Numbered from the stretch's first letter, positions 22,701 to 33,189 are shown. The stretch is 64,000 bases of DNA from Entoloma clypeatum (GCA_963565915.1 OY751487.1:62001-126000), one strand, 5' to 3'. Made by a program: numbers and translations. Notes: generated from the sequence alone by a model not told the origin.

Positions 22701-23381
22701 AGTCATCATTATTGTTGGTATCGCTGAGCGCGTGTGTGCTGACGCCTCGGATGAGGGTGGTGGCAATGTGGGAAGACGGCGTTTGTTGGATGGCGGCGGC
22801 GGAGTTGGCATTGATGAACCAGTCGTCATTTTCAGAGGCCTCTAGGTCTTTCAAAGTTCTTTCTTTGAGGCAGATCTGGGGGATCTAACATTAACCCATC
22901 AGCGCCCGAGGAATGGGCACGAACCTTGCCGAGGAGGATCTCCAGTTTTTCCAGTCGACTTTCCAGCCGTCCGACGTATCTGTGCGTAGATATTCTTAGA
23001 ATGCATGGGACGACGGGAGTAGTAATAGTACTCTTTGGAAGGTCTACATTCCTACAAAAGATTGGTCAACAAGCAAAAGCGAAACGAGGAGGTCGAACCT
23101 TTTCTGCTTCGACATACGTACACTTGGATGCATACACCACACATTTGGAGCATTTGTTTCCCGGCATTTGCCCGCCGTCACCTGCCATGATGTCAGCTTC
23201 TTTCCAAACAAAATGAAAAACGCCCTCACAGTGGGCTGGTAACTTGTCAGACGAGGAGGTCAAGGTAGAATTGCATAGGAAATCGACCCTCACTTTCCTT
23301 CTTTCTGCAGATATCGCACGCGAACTCTAGACGCCTTTTCTTCGCGAGAGGATTCTCATCGTTGTATTCACCGAGCGACAT
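19747..23381 (-). CDS. Fungal Zn2Cys6-type transcription factor, tandem copy 2
   Basis: Same architecture and strand as copy 1. Start MSLGEYNDENPLAKKRR (23379-23381); stop TGA at 19747-19749 after GITHSFQPDLPAT. The zinc cluster reads CDICRKKE|SDGG...NKCSKCVVYASKC with the intron inside, again missing the third Cys. The MHR domain includes LHRPTFERSVASGLHLTDDG, LVCALGSRYSNDERV, HSSGWKWFDQV, LDFPVECDDEYWF (with a longer insert before QPPDKPSLITAF than copy 1), NKVLLGLVGRDWEQQIV and LIHRPFIPSPNK. The Ser/Gly/Pro tail starts at MDVRDILRDLAFAG (20704). The pair arose by tandem duplication of a unit of about 4.5 kb including the 3' flank. Function as a regulator is family knowledge; targets unknown. 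Confidence 0.75.
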
Positions 23382-24101
23382 ATGTGGGTGGCAAGGTGGC
23401 TGAGTAGCAGGCAGAACGCTCGTTTCCCGCGCCCTGACCCTCCTTCCACATGTACTTCCAACAATAAGGTTCCGTGTTCAGAATTGAATCTCGGAAATAC
23501 GCCGCAGCCCTTGACCCCTATGTACGTTTCCCACGTCGGTGCCACTGGGGTCCTCTGTCGGTTGCGGGTCAGTTTTTTCCGAGTCTATGGTCAACTCGAT
23601 CCCATCAAATGAAGGGACCTGAGAGGCACACGAGGGGGGCAAACCTGAGATCTTGTCACAGGACTTGGAATGAAATCAGAGCTTGCTCTTGTTTTCAACT
23701 GGGGTGTGGGCCGTTGCAGAGCACGGCGGGTCCGAGTTCGTTTTCGTTGAGGTCGACCAAGAATCCGTAATGCAAACAACTTCCCGCGGTTAATTTGAGC
23801 TGCTAGCACGAATTTTGGAGATGAGAGATGAAGGAATCGGGGGTGGAGAGTGCATCGATCGGTTCAGAGTTCGATTCACGAGGCTGTGCCAGTAACCGGT
23901 TTGATTGCCGTATTTTGTTTTGTTGTGTTGTGTTTTGATTTGATTTCAATGTTTTTTTTCCCGTTCATCTATGACAACTAAATGCGAAATTATAGGCGGT
24001 TGAAAACAAAACAATATCTACTTGAATTCAAGTCCCCGATGGCCCAAATTGGTAATGATAGATGGCGCTGTCAGCAATGGTGAGGCGGCAACATAAGGAA
24101 G
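23382..24101. other. Intergenic, target region of Copia-1
   Basis: Contains T/G-rich DNA near 23910-23960 and no supported gene. It ends in GGAAG (24097-24101), the Copia-1 target site. Confidence 0.4.
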
Positions 24102-24450
24102 TAATGAAATACCCGACGTAGGCAGCCCAAAGGGCGCTCAAGACGTATCGGTATGAAGGCATAGTGGAAGCTCTACTGACCTGGTTAAGAGTAACTATAG
24201 AGAATCTAGAAGCTATACTAGCTGGTTAGTTAACTCAGAGAACTGGGGTGTTCAAGAAGTTAGGATTCATCGTACTAAATACATGGGTATTTATACTAAT
24301 CCAATATGCGCACGGACCATTGTACAAACAATACATAAACAAGTCATGCGTCCGTGGTTGTACCATAAACTCACATATATGGTAATAGTGACTTATAGTG
24401 ACTTCTTGTGACAAGCACATGGTGCGACATATCTGGCGATATGTTCAACA
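24102..24450 (-). repeat. Copia-1 3' LTR
   Basis: 349 bp, one difference from the partner LTR. The inner edge abuts the polypurine tract. Confidence 0.93.
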
Positions 24451-24457
24451 CTCCCCC

Positions 24458-27400
24458 TCACTTAGAATCCCAGGTAGGTTTCGTAAGTGGAGTATAAGGC
24501 TCTTTAAACTCCATTTGGAGTAGAGCGTGGAATTTTTCAAATTCCTGGCGACCAAGTGGCTTGGTAAACATATCAGCCGGATTCTCTGTTCCCGGAACGA
24601 ACCGTGGTTCGATCAATCCATCTTGAACTCTATCGCGTATAGCAAAATGATGGATTGCCATATGTTTGGTTCTGCCTTCAGTGACTGGGTTTTGCGCATT
24701 GAAAATCGCGCCTTGGTTATCTACATGGAACGGCATTTTGGTAATGTCCTGTAGTCCAAGCTCTTTGAACAGATGAGTAACCCATTCGCACTCTCGCGAA
24801 CATTCACTGGCAGCAACCATTTCCGCCTCAGTGGACGAATGTGCCACTGTCTTTTGCTTGCGACTTTTCCAAAGAACAAGTCCTCCTGCAAGCTTAAGGA
24901 AATATCCCGATTGGGATTTTCTATCAGATGGGTCTGATGCCCAGTCTGAATCTGTCCATGCTTCAAAAGAAGCCTTGGATCGACCATCATAGACTATAGA
25001 GTAGTCTTGAGTACCGACAAGATATCTGATAATCCGTAGAGCGTATTTCTCATGCTCTTTGGAAGGGTTTGCAGACATTTGTGACATTTTTGCAACTGCA
25101 AAGGCAATGTCCGGTCTCGTTCCAATGGACAAGTACAACAACGATCCAATGATCATTTGGTACCTTGTTTTGAGTGTGGGATCCACCTCCCCCTCATTTG
25201 GTGCAGGGTAATAACCCTTTGGGAGTGGAGTGTCAGCAGCCTTTGCATTTTCTAAGCCAAAGCGCTTAATGATCTTCTTCAGGTATTCTGACTGATCGAT
25301 TGTTACGATCTGCTTTTCCGAATCTTGTCGTATTCTCATACGCAAGAATTCTTTAGCAATACCAAGATCACGACTTTCCCATTTATTTTTAAAGTCAGAT
25401 TTTATCTTGCGAACAAGATCTGGGTTTGATCCCATGAACAGGCCGTCATCAACATAGATCAAAGCGATTATCAAATCACCTGATTGTTTGTTGTGGTAAA
25501 CAAAGACGCCTGAGTCGGTTCTACATCGAGTAAAACCTAGCTTCTCCATTGATGCATTGAGCGCGATCCACCACGCTCTCGCAGCCTGTTTTAGGCCATA
25601 GAGTGCTTTTAGTAAACGGATGACCTTCCGTTCTTGGCCTTTGACAACAAAGCCTTCGGGTCGACCCATACAGACCCCCTCATCGAGCTCTCCATAGAGA
25701 AAAGCTGATTTGACATCTACTCCTTCAATCACCCATCCTTCAAGCGCAGCTACGGCGAAGAGGATTCGGATAGTCTCGAAACGTATCACAGGTGAGAAGA
25801 TCTCATCAAAATCGATACCCTCGATCTGTGAGAAACCCTTGGCAACGAGTCGTGCCTTCTTTTGTCCGTCAGTTTTGACGTCGAATACCCATCGATTTCT
25901 GATGGTTTTACGACCTTTAGGTAGGTCAACCAACTTAAAGACATTGCGCTTCCGGAGGGCTTCTAGTTCCTCACAGCATGCTGCTTTCCATTCAAGCTTT
26001 TCCTTTTCAGGTAGCTTATTTATGTCCTTCATTTGCCAAGACTTTGGGTCTTGTGGAATTTCGTCATATGCAGGGATTGCCTTAGATAGCAAGTGCGCAA
26101 GCATTTGTGACTGTCCTCCCCCTTCCCTAATATAGAGTAATTCCTCCATATCTATATCCGGATTCGGATTGGAATTGTTCTGATACATCTGAGGATCAGC
26201 GGAGCTAGTTGATGGAACAGCGCCAGATTGCTGGGGTCTGGTCTCCGATCGGGGATTATAGGCGTATCGCCGTGAATCCTCCTGAACGGTTCTGCTCCAA
26301 TCACGCTGATTTTGACGCAAGGCCTCAGCTGGGTTGTTCCCGTAAACATTTCCAGGACGCTGGGGTATAACCCGAGTACGACGAGGGCGATCAGTCTGTG
26401 GGCGATAATCTCCTGGTAAGGCATGATCATCGTCTGGCGCATCTGTGCGCACACGTTTCCCTGGATTGCGAGTCCGGGGAACCCACTGCTGATTCTCAGC
26501 GGTGTCCTGTCTGTGTGTTCCATCAGAAGTCTGACTGGAACCTTCGGGAAGCTGACCAGTTTGGTCGCTATTTGTATCAGGGAGGTTATGATTGTCATCA
26601 TGGTTTCCTGGTTTAGACGGGTAACGTGAACCGCCAGGACCATGTGCATCATTGTTTTCCGAATGGAAATCGTCGGTTGGTAAATCAGACGGGCCATCAT
26701 GTCCATTTACATCATCGTTTCCCATATCGTCTGATGTTGGATCATGGTATTGTGTTATCGAAGGTATTTTGTTCATTGTAGAACATTTAGGGAACAGCTG
26801 TTCATCAAACATTGCTGTGACACCTATGAAGACTACGTTGTTTGGTATCCGCATAAACCGGTAACCTTTAGTTCCAGTTTTAAATCCGATGAAGATCATT
26901 AGCTCGGATTTAGCGGTGGTAGTACGAATTTCTTTTGGAAGAAAGACGTAAGCACCACATCCAAAAACGTGTAGGTTTGACACATCAGGCTTTTCCTTTT
27001 TAAGGGACTCATACGGAGTAAGCCATCCATGTCTTTTCAATGGAGTTCGGTTATACAAGTGAAGTGCATGTTCTACCGCAAATTGAATCCATGTTTCGGG
27101 TAGGCAAGCATCATGCAATATAGCAAGTGCTTTATCCATTAAAGTTCTGTTAAAGCGTTCCGCACGACCGTTTTGTTGTGGTTGGTGTGGCACAGTAACT
27201 TCACCCTGGATTCCCATCTCACGCATATCTGCTTGGAAAGGGACAAACTCACCGCCGCCATCAAAACGCCAAGTTTTAATTGTCGTATTGAATTGGTTTT
27301 TAACCATGGCATTAAAATCACGAAGTGCAGAGTGTGCATCGGATTTTAGTCTCAATAAAGAGATCCAGGCGTGTGACGTGTAGTCATCAACAAAGCTGAT

Positions 27401-29641
27401 ATAATAATTATATTTGCTATAAGTCGCCTTCTTGAATTGCTTTAAATCCGAATGGATTAGCTCAAGAGGTGCTTTAGCGCGTGTCTGAGATGGTGAGAAA
27501 GATTTTGAAGGCATCTTTCCAAGAGCGCATCCTTTGCAGGGTCGCTCAGTGGACGGTTTGTCCACTCCATTGAAACCTTTGACATGTTTAGAAGCATGTC
27601 GTAGTACTTCATGTGAAGGGTGTCCGAATCGCTTGTGCCAGGTGTCATAATCAACAGATTGTGAGACACTAAGACTAACCAAGTGTATTCGTTCCTCTTT
27701 AATGATCGTGGCATTTAGCCAATAAATCGATTCATTTGCCTTATGAGGATAACACATAAACAAAGGAAGACCTGAATTGGTCTTTAGCGTGATCGAACCA
27801 AATCGTCCGCTAATTTCATTTCCTTGTTTAAGGATCTCGCCTACAGATAAAAGATGAACGTCTAAATCTGGTATATAATAAACGGGTGATAGACGAGTTA
27901 TTTTATTTTGTTCTCGCCCGTTTTTCTTGATGGTGTGATTAATCAACACCGTTCCTTGTCCAAGGATTTGAATAGTGTGACCTTTCTGTGCAATTTGCAC
28001 AGATTGACGATCTTTGAGTGGGGTATACTCAATGAAATCATTGATATCATAAGTAAAGTGCAAAGATGCACCTGAATCAAGAATCCAATTGGATTGATTC
28101 TGTTTCTTACATTCAGCACAATTCGCATAATGAGAATTTATTTGTGCTATAAGCGCGTGTACAGCAGGTGATATAAATACATTGGACCGCCGTCCATTCA
28201 CTCGTCTCCAAAGAGGCTTCTGTGAAGTATTTGTTAACTGCATTGTACGTGCTGTCGAATGTGAAACGTACCCCATGTCGTCGTTGTTTCCATCACCACG
28301 GGAAACTTCATACTCCATATAGTCGTTGACATATCCTTCATCGTAATAGCCCCTTATGGTGGGGGCTATGTCTTCTGTATCCATCTCATTGGCCCAGCTG
28401 ATCCTACTCGGTGTCTCTTCGAAAACCGGAATGCGGTGATTCCGGGGGTCCATTGTCGGAGGCGCTGAAAGCGGCCTTGACGTCGCAGCTTCATTACGCT
28501 GAAGTGCGGGGACATCGACGAGGCGAGTCAGATTCTGCGCTGTTGGAGGGACACCAATGCTGTTAGCCAGTGTGCGCGCTCCATCCAGGTCCGTGAAAGG
28601 GCCTGGGCCAGGAATATTACCGATCGCAAGCGATTGGTTGTTCCTAATCCTCCAGTCGGTGGATGATGAGGGGTGCGGAGTGAAGATAGACCCATTTCCG
28701 TAAATGACCGTATTGGGTAAGGTCTGGATTGGAAGCTGCCCATCAGGGGTGCTATCCATGGCAGAGGAGGCAAAATGCGCCTTCTCTTTTCCTTTCCAGG
28801 GTCCTTTGCCCTTGGTCTTCCCAGCGGAAGTCCCACGTCCTTTGCCTTTCCAGGGCTTGGAGTGCTGATGCGAATGCTGTTGGTTAGCAGCCGGTCCTTC
28901 CGAAGATCCCTGAGAGGGTCCAGTGCGAGGCTGGTACTTCGGGGGGTTGGGCCGAGCGCGTTTTACCGCAGAAATCTTATTCGCGTGAGCACCTCCTTGG
29001 GACTGTGGAGCGTGCGGGTTTTTACGGAAGTATTCCGAGCGTACTTGCTCGATTACTTTCCCGATCTCGAGTACCGTGGACTGATTGCCGCCAGGCGCCA
29101 CATAGTGTACTGCATCAAAGAGGATGCTGTGCACAAGACCATCGTAGCCCTGAGGCAGTCCATTCAGGATCATCATGATCCGGATGAACTTGGGGATGTC
29201 TATATGGTTGTGCTCGAGTCGTTGGAAAAGGGTCTGCATCTTATCGATGCCAGATAAAGGATCGGCGGGAGAAAGAGAGGTGCGGAGGAGTTGCTGGAAA
29301 TCAGCAAAGACGGTGGACGGACCGACCGTGGACAGTTTCGTGGTGATCAGGTCCCACATCTCCTTGGAGGTTTTAGCTCCCTTGATGTGATGGACGAGAG
29401 AGTCCGAAATAGACATCTGAATAAGGCCTTGGGCCTGATCGTCCTGCTCATGCCAAGTGTTTAACTTGTCTTGGAAATCTGTCTCTTTGGGGTCAGCCGG
29501 GAACTTTTTGTCGCCGGTGACGATCCTCCACACTTTAGCTGCCTTTAGGTAGGCGCTCATCTTTTCCTGATAGACGGAGAAGTTGGTGGTGGTGAGCTTG
29601 GGAACGGAAGAAGCGAGGTCGAGTTTGGAGTTTGAGGACAT
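24458..29641 (-). CDS. Copia-1 Gag-Pol polyprotein
   Basis: One open frame of 1727 residues starts at MSSNSKLDLASS (an ATG 11 codons earlier, 29674, is also in frame). Gag has a UBN2-like capsid segment (TSKEMWDLITTKLSTVG, about 85-180) and a Lys/Gly-rich basic tail but no CCHC knuckle. Then protease WILDSGASLHFT (about 520), pre-integrase HKRFGHPSHEVLRHA with CKGCALGKM, and integrase with D (LIHSDLK, about 730), D (WRFDGGGEF, about 795) and E (GRAERFNRTL, about 830). A Ser/Pro/Asp-rich linker follows, then RT (RWVFDVKTDGQKKARLVAKG; YVDDGLFMG about 1396) and RNase H (DSDWASD, SSTEAEMVA, NPADMFTKPLG). All catalytic motifs are present, so the element is probably competent. Confidence 0.95.
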   Translation of the reverse strand: MSSNSKLDLASSVPKLTTTNFSVYQEKMSAYLKAAKVWRIVTGDKKFPADPKETDFQDKLNTWHEQDDQAQGLIQMSISDSLVHHIKGAKTSKEMWDLITTKLSTVGPSTVFADFQQLLRTSLSPADPLSGIDKMQTLFQRLEHNHIDIPKFIRIMMILNGLPQGYDGLVHSILFDAVHYVAPGGNQSTVLEIGKVIEQVRSEYFRKNPHAPQSQGGAHANKISAVKRARPNPPKYQPRTGPSQGSSEGPAANQQHSHQHSKPWKGKGRGTSAGKTKGKGPWKGKEKAHFASSAMDSTPDGQLPIQTLPNTVIYGNGSIFTPHPSSSTDWRIRNNQSLAIGNIPGPGPFTDLDGARTLANSIGVPPTAQNLTRLVDVPALQRNEAATSRPLSAPPTMDPRNHRIPVFEETPSRISWANEMDTEDIAPTIRGYYDEGYVNDYMEYEVSRGDGNNDDMGYVSHSTARTMQLTNTSQKPLWRRVNGRRSNVFISPAVHALIAQINSHYANCAECKKQNQSNWILDSGASLHFTYDINDFIEYTPLKDRQSVQIAQKGHTIQILGQGTVLINHTIKKNGREQNKITRLSPVYYIPDLDVHLLSVGEILKQGNEISGRFGSITLKTNSGLPLFMCYPHKANESIYWLNATIIKEERIHLVSLSVSQSVDYDTWHKRFGHPSHEVLRHASKHVKGFNGVDKPSTERPCKGCALGKMPSKSFSPSQTRAKAPLELIHSDLKQFKKATYSKYNYYISFVDDYTSHAWISLLRLKSDAHSALRDFNAMVKNQFNTTIKTWRFDGGGEFVPFQADMREMGIQGEVTVPHQPQQNGRAERFNRTLMDKALAILHDACLPETWIQFAVEHALHLYNRTPLKRHGWLTPYESLKKEKPDVSNLHVFGCGAYVFLPKEIRTTTAKSELMIFIGFKTGTKGYRFMRIPNNVVFIGVTAMFDEQLFPKCSTMNKIPSITQYHDPTSDDMGNDDVNGHDGPSDLPTDDFHSENNDAHGPGGSRYPSKPGNHDDNHNLPDTNSDQTGQLPEGSSQTSDGTHRQDTAENQQWVPRTRNPGKRVRTDAPDDDHALPGDYRPQTDRPRRTRVIPQRPGNVYGNNPAEALRQNQRDWSRTVQEDSRRYAYNPRSETRPQQSGAVPSTSSADPQMYQNNSNPNPDIDMEELLYIREGGGQSQMLAHLLSKAIPAYDEIPQDPKSWQMKDINKLPEKEKLEWKAACCEELEALRKRNVFKLVDLPKGRKTIRNRWVFDVKTDGQKKARLVAKGFSQIEGIDFDEIFSPVIRFETIRILFAVAALEGWVIEGVDVKSAFLYGELDEGVCMGRPEGFVVKGQERKVIRLLKALYGLKQAARAWWIALNASMEKLGFTRCRTDSGVFVYHNKQSGDLIIALIYVDDGLFMGSNPDLVRKIKSDFKNKWESRDLGIAKEFLRMRIRQDSEKQIVTIDQSEYLKKIIKRFGLENAKAADTPLPKGYYPAPNEGEVDPTLKTRYQMIIGSLLYLSIGTRPDIAFAVAKMSQMSANPSKEHEKYALRIIRYLVGTQDYSIVYDGRSKASFEAWTDSDWASDPSDRKSQSGYFLKLAGGLVLWKSRKQKTVAHSSTEAEMVAASECSRECEWVTHLFKELGLQDITKMPFHVDNQGAIFNAQNPVTEGRTKHMAIHHFAIRDRVQDGLIEPRFVPGTENPADMFTKPLGRQEFEKFHALLQMEFKEPYTPLTKPTWDSK

Positions 29642-29731
29642 GATGATGCTGCGAAACATAAATAGAATCAGCATGTGTTTTTCCGAAAAAGCGCATCAGA
29701 AAAATAAATAGACGAGCTGCCTTGTCGGTCA

Positions 29732-30568
29732 TCATTCTTGGTCCCCTGTTTGGTCTAGTGGTAGCATATGAAATGCCATCACTAGTTCTACCCAATCGTC
29801 ATGTGCACCCTGAGTGCTGTGTTGCCCACAGGTGCAAGATCCTCCCTGAATAGGGAGCATGACTTCATTCGCTCTGTTCGCCGCCTCAATTAAGGGGTCA
29901 TTATCCGGCAACCGAATTTGTCGGGCCGGAGGCGAAAGAGGAGGTGCGCCGTGTGCTTCAGGGATGGTCCCATCATCAACATACACGGGCGGAGGATCCA
30001 TAGGATCTCCATCTTGGGTAGATACCGCAACAGGTACCTCAGTACGGCGATTACGCCGTCTGCGGTTCAAAGCTCGAGTCCTTGCTCCTCCTGCATCACA
30101 CGTAGTACACGAGTAGTCAAAGGTAGTGTTGTCTATGCAATGCCTCGGGCAATGCTGACTGTCAACAACGAGTTGTCGACACACTCCGCAACGAGCAACG
30201 ATGCGTCCATTGTCATCAAGACCTGAAGGGACTGAGCCCTGTGCCGTTGGCACCATATGGACTTGCTCTCGTGATACGATCATTGTGACAGGGATTCTCT
30301 CAAGCAATCGATCAAGAATGGCCCATTCAAAGGTACATTCAATACCTCGAATGCTGCGAGGTTCACCGTTGAGGGAACCATCGAGCTCGACGTATTCAAT
30401 GCTGAGGAAGCCAGTCTCCAGGCCAGCATACAAAGCGGATGCTGCCAATAGTAGCGCAAATGCTAGGATACTGAGAGCATGCGGCGCTAGGGCCGGGGCC
30501 CATAACCTAATGAAATACCCGACGTAGGCAGCCCAAAGGGCGCTCAAGACGTATCGGTATGAAGGCAT
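29732..30568 (-). CDS. Extra 278-codon ORF in the Copia-1 leader, starting inside the 5' LTR
   Basis: The ATG (30566-30568) lies 61 bp inside the 5' LTR, and the frame runs through the LTR end and primer-binding site and stops 57 bp before the gag-pol frame. The N-terminus is hydrophobic with two probable membrane segments (YVLSALWAAYVGYFI and LSILAFALLLAASALYAGL). A cysteine cluster follows, CGVCRQLVVDSQHCPRHC then YSCTTC, a possible zinc ribbon, with an Arg-rich patch (NRRRRNRRTE) and a Pro-rich tail. I recognise no family. It may be a captured host gene part or an Env-like or accessory protein. Overlap with cis signals argues for caution, but a chance ORF of this length with this composition is unlikely. 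Confidence 0.5.
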   Translation of the reverse strand: MPSYRYVLSALWAAYVGYFIRLWAPALAPHALSILAFALLLAASALYAGLETGFLSIEYVELDGSLNGEPRSIRGIECTFEWAILDRLLERIPVTMIVSREQVHMVPTAQGSVPSGLDDNGRIVARCGVCRQLVVDSQHCPRHCIDNTTFDYSCTTCDAGGARTRALNRRRRNRRTEVPVAVSTQDGDPMDPPPVYVDDGTIPEAHGAPPLSPPARQIRLPDNDPLIEAANRANEVMLPIQGGSCTCGQHSTQGAHDDWVELVMAFHMLPLDQTGDQE

Positions 30569-30856
30569 AGTGGAAGCTCTACTGACCTGGTTAAGAGTAA
30601 CTATAGAGAATCTAGAAGCTATACTAGCTGGTTAGTTAACTCAGAGAACTGGGGTGTTCAAGAAGTTAGGATTCATCGTACTAAATACATGGGTATTTAT
30701 ACTAATCCAATATGCGCACGGACCATTGTACAAACAATACATAAACAAGTCATGCGTCCGTGGTTGTACCATAAACTCACATATATGGTAATAGTGACTT
30801 ATAGTCACTTCTTGTGACAAGCACATGGTGCGACATATCTGGCGATATGTTCAACA
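30508..30856 (-). repeat. Copia-1 5' LTR
   Basis: 349 bp. It holds the promoter and the first 20 codons of the leader ORF. Confidence 0.93.
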
Positions 30857-30861
30857 GGAAG

Positions 30862-31323
30862 TAGCTCTTCGGAGTCCCAAAATCAATCCCGCCCTATGTC
30901 CTGTTTTTTCCCCAATTGCTATCATTGTTTCCTGGCATCATTAAGCTTGGATGGAGTGGTCGAGGTTTCACATGTGGATAGTATGGTCAAATAAAGGAAG
31001 GAACCTCGATGGGTGCATGCTCTATAATGTTTATCATCATTTGACACATCAGCAAACCTACAGTGTGTTTAAACAGTTGTTTACACAAATCCAATATGCG
31101 CTCGAGCCAAGAACACACACGATTTTTGCGGGACATGTGCCATCACCGTGACCACACATATGACTTACCTGAAGAGGGGATGGAAGTGAGACTTCACGAG
31201 GATCTCACTTCTGCTCACACTACCTTCTACAGGTAAGTCGCTCTCCCTCCTTGAGGGATCTCAGTTATGCTCACATGCACCCTCTACAGGTGTGGGTTCA
31301 CGGCTTGAGTCTATTCTTGTTGA
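30862..31323. other. Right flank of Copia-1, no gene
   Basis: Contains a 9-bp inverted repeat GAAGTGAGA...TCTCACTTC at about 31181-31209 and two similar (T)CTACAGGT-ended blocks near 31230 and 31285. Nothing coding was recognised. Confidence 0.4.
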
Positions 31324-31980
31324 TTGCTTCTGTTCATCGCTCAGCTCAAGTTCTGGGAGCCCCTATCCAAAGTTGTTATGTTTGGGATCTCAACAAGCTC
31401 GTTTGCAAAGAATGTCACTGCCTCTAGCAAAGACACCACTCCTGGATCGGCTTCAGAGTCCCCCTCTGCCAGGACCATGCCCTTGACCTCTGGTCTCACA
31501 TCTCTTGGATTACCCAGCTCAACCCCTAGCAGGCCAAGTGATGTGAGGGGCCCAGCCCTCAAGACTCCAGTCAAACCAGGAACGGTGCAGCAGCCTCCCG
31601 AAGCTGTCAAGGAGTGTGAAGCCATCCTCGAGAGTCTTTGACAAAGGAACATCTCCAAACACAAAGCAACTACAATGTCCACTGCAAGCTCAGTAAGATC
31701 CCTGAGATCACCCCTGCCAGTTTCCATGCAGCCTATGAAGAATTTGGTGAAGCCATTGATCAGATTGCAGCCCAGGATGCAGCCGCGCAACAATGTGGTT
31801 CAGTCCAGCAGCCGCAGTCTGATAATGCCTCCAACGCTTCTGAGCAGGATTACCCAGGCCGCCCTATTCTACAAACGGGACATTGCCAAACCCAGAGGAT
31901 GGGATGATGGAAGCGACATGGATCTCGATGGTGGGGGCAAGCGACGGAAGATTGACAGAACCACCCTTCCATGGTATGGG
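31324..31980 (+). pseudogene. DIRS/Ngaro-like element, N-terminal gag part (left fragment)
   Basis: Decayed plus-strand frames: a Ser/Thr/Pro-rich segment to about 31641, then KIPEITPASFHAAYEEFGEAI and, in a shifted frame, GSDMDLDGGGKRRKIDRTTL at the end. This Gly/Lys/Arg-rich block precedes the globular gag domain in basidiomycete DIRS-like elements, and that next domain is found at 42.07 kb in the same orientation. I infer that this is the left half of one element split by insertions at about 31981. Several frameshifts; not functional. Confidence 0.45.
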
Positions 31981-32164
31981 TAGTGTTTGAGGGTTTGGTT
32001 TGGTTCGGTTTTTTGCCCCAAAAATGGGTGGACCGAGACCGGACCGGTCTTTCAATCACTCAGAAATACGATAGACCGAGACCGAACTGGGGGGAACTGG
32101 TCTCGGCATGTTATTTTGCTTGGACCGGACCGGTCGTAACTATGGTAATACACTAATAATCTAA

Positions 32165-32615
32165 AACACGTGTTGGGTGTGAGACCACGCTGTTGGACGC
32201 AAGTGGGGGGGCCATTGGATATAAGTCGAGGCCGTGAGGTGCAAGTGAGGGGCCGTTGGTCGCGAGAGGAGGCCGCTGGACGCGAGAGTGAGCCGTTGCG
32301 TGAGAGTGGGGAGCGTTGGGTGCGAGAAGGTGCCGTTGCATGTTAGAGAGGGCCGTTGTGCGCTAGTATGGGCTGTTGGGCATGACTCGTGGCAGTTGGA
32401 CATGAGGGGCAGCTGTTCGGCATGAAGGGAGGGTGCTGGACATTAAAGGGCGCCATTGGGCACAAGAGGGGCCGTTGGGCGGTAGAGGGGGCCGTTGGGC
32501 GTGAAGGGGCATTAGAGGGGGGTGTTGGGTGTGAAGGGAGGCCGTTGGGTGTTAGAGGGGGCCGTTGGGCAGCAGTGGTGGCCATTGGGCGGAAGTGGAG
32601 CCAGGTGGAGTGGAG
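32165..32615 (+). repeat. 20-bp minisatellite array, left arm of FB-1
   Basis: Unit GGCCGTTGGGCGTGAGAGGG with variants, clearest from 32460 to 32600. It is the reverse complement of the unit at 33190-33635. Open frames through it are by-products of periodicity. Confidence 0.8.
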
Positions 32616-33189
32616 GTGGGGGGATAAAAAGAGTGAGGGAAGATTTCGCTCGAGGTCTGATTTATGGTTTGACTTTCGGCAATTGCCAAGAGTCCTTGGC
32701 ATGAATGCCGAGCAATGCACATCATTGAAAATTGCGCCGTCAATGCCCAATCTGTGGCACTGGAAGTCCTAAAAATAGTTCTAAACCTATGTAGAGATAC
32801 GAAGGTGAATACATATCCCATGTATAGTTCTATTACATCAACCTATTATTAGACTATGTGAAAGGGGCCACGCGCACCTGCGATGCATTCTGCATCTTGT
32901 TTACTATTATTTGGTGGGAGCGCCGCATCACTATATCATAAAGTCCATGGCAAAATTTCACAAAATAAATACATAGAAATGCTATAATACTTAATTGATA
33001 TCGTGCACAAACTGTGTTGCTCCTGTGTAAGACATGTAGGCAGATGTGTGATGTTTTTTGTAAGTGCGTTTACATTTATTTGATACATTTGATGCGCATG
33101 TGATGCATGTCCAAATGAGGGCAGGCGCAGGCTCTTTGCCCTTGTTTGCTTTTCTGGGCCAAACCCTTTGCCCAGTTCGCCATCTGACT

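Larger units (their letters stand above)
14880..23381 (-). repeat. Tandem duplication of a roughly 4-4.5 kb unit carrying the transcription factor gene
   Basis: Units are about 14880-18890 and about 19405-23381: the same exon order, intron positions and 3' flank. Differences are substitutions and small indels spread evenly, including in introns. Confidence 0.75.
24102..30856 (-). mobile_element. Copia-1, complete Ty1/Copia retrotransposon
   Basis: LTRs 24102-24450 and 30508-30856 (349 bp each) differ at one position that I could find (GTGACTT versus GTCACTT). Target duplication GGAAG at 24097-24101 and 30857-30861. In element sense the LTR runs TGTTGAAC...TTTCATTA. A polypurine tract GAGGGGGAG lies at 24451-24459 and a primer-binding region GGTTATGGGCCCCGG at about 30493-30507. 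The gag-pol frame has no lesion. Near-identical LTRs and intact coding imply a recent, possibly active insertion. Confidence 0.95.

Noticed and set aside
29740..29765. tRNA-like box A (TGGTCTAGTGGTAGC) inside the Copia-1 leader
   Set aside because: No box B, no cloverleaf, and it lies in an open reading frame on the other strand.
24105..30856. Copia-1 LTR starting at TG (24105) to give TG...CA ends
   Set aside because: Both LTRs share three more bases (TAA), and only the longer limits give the exact GGAAG target duplication; the element end is therefore ...TTA in element sense.
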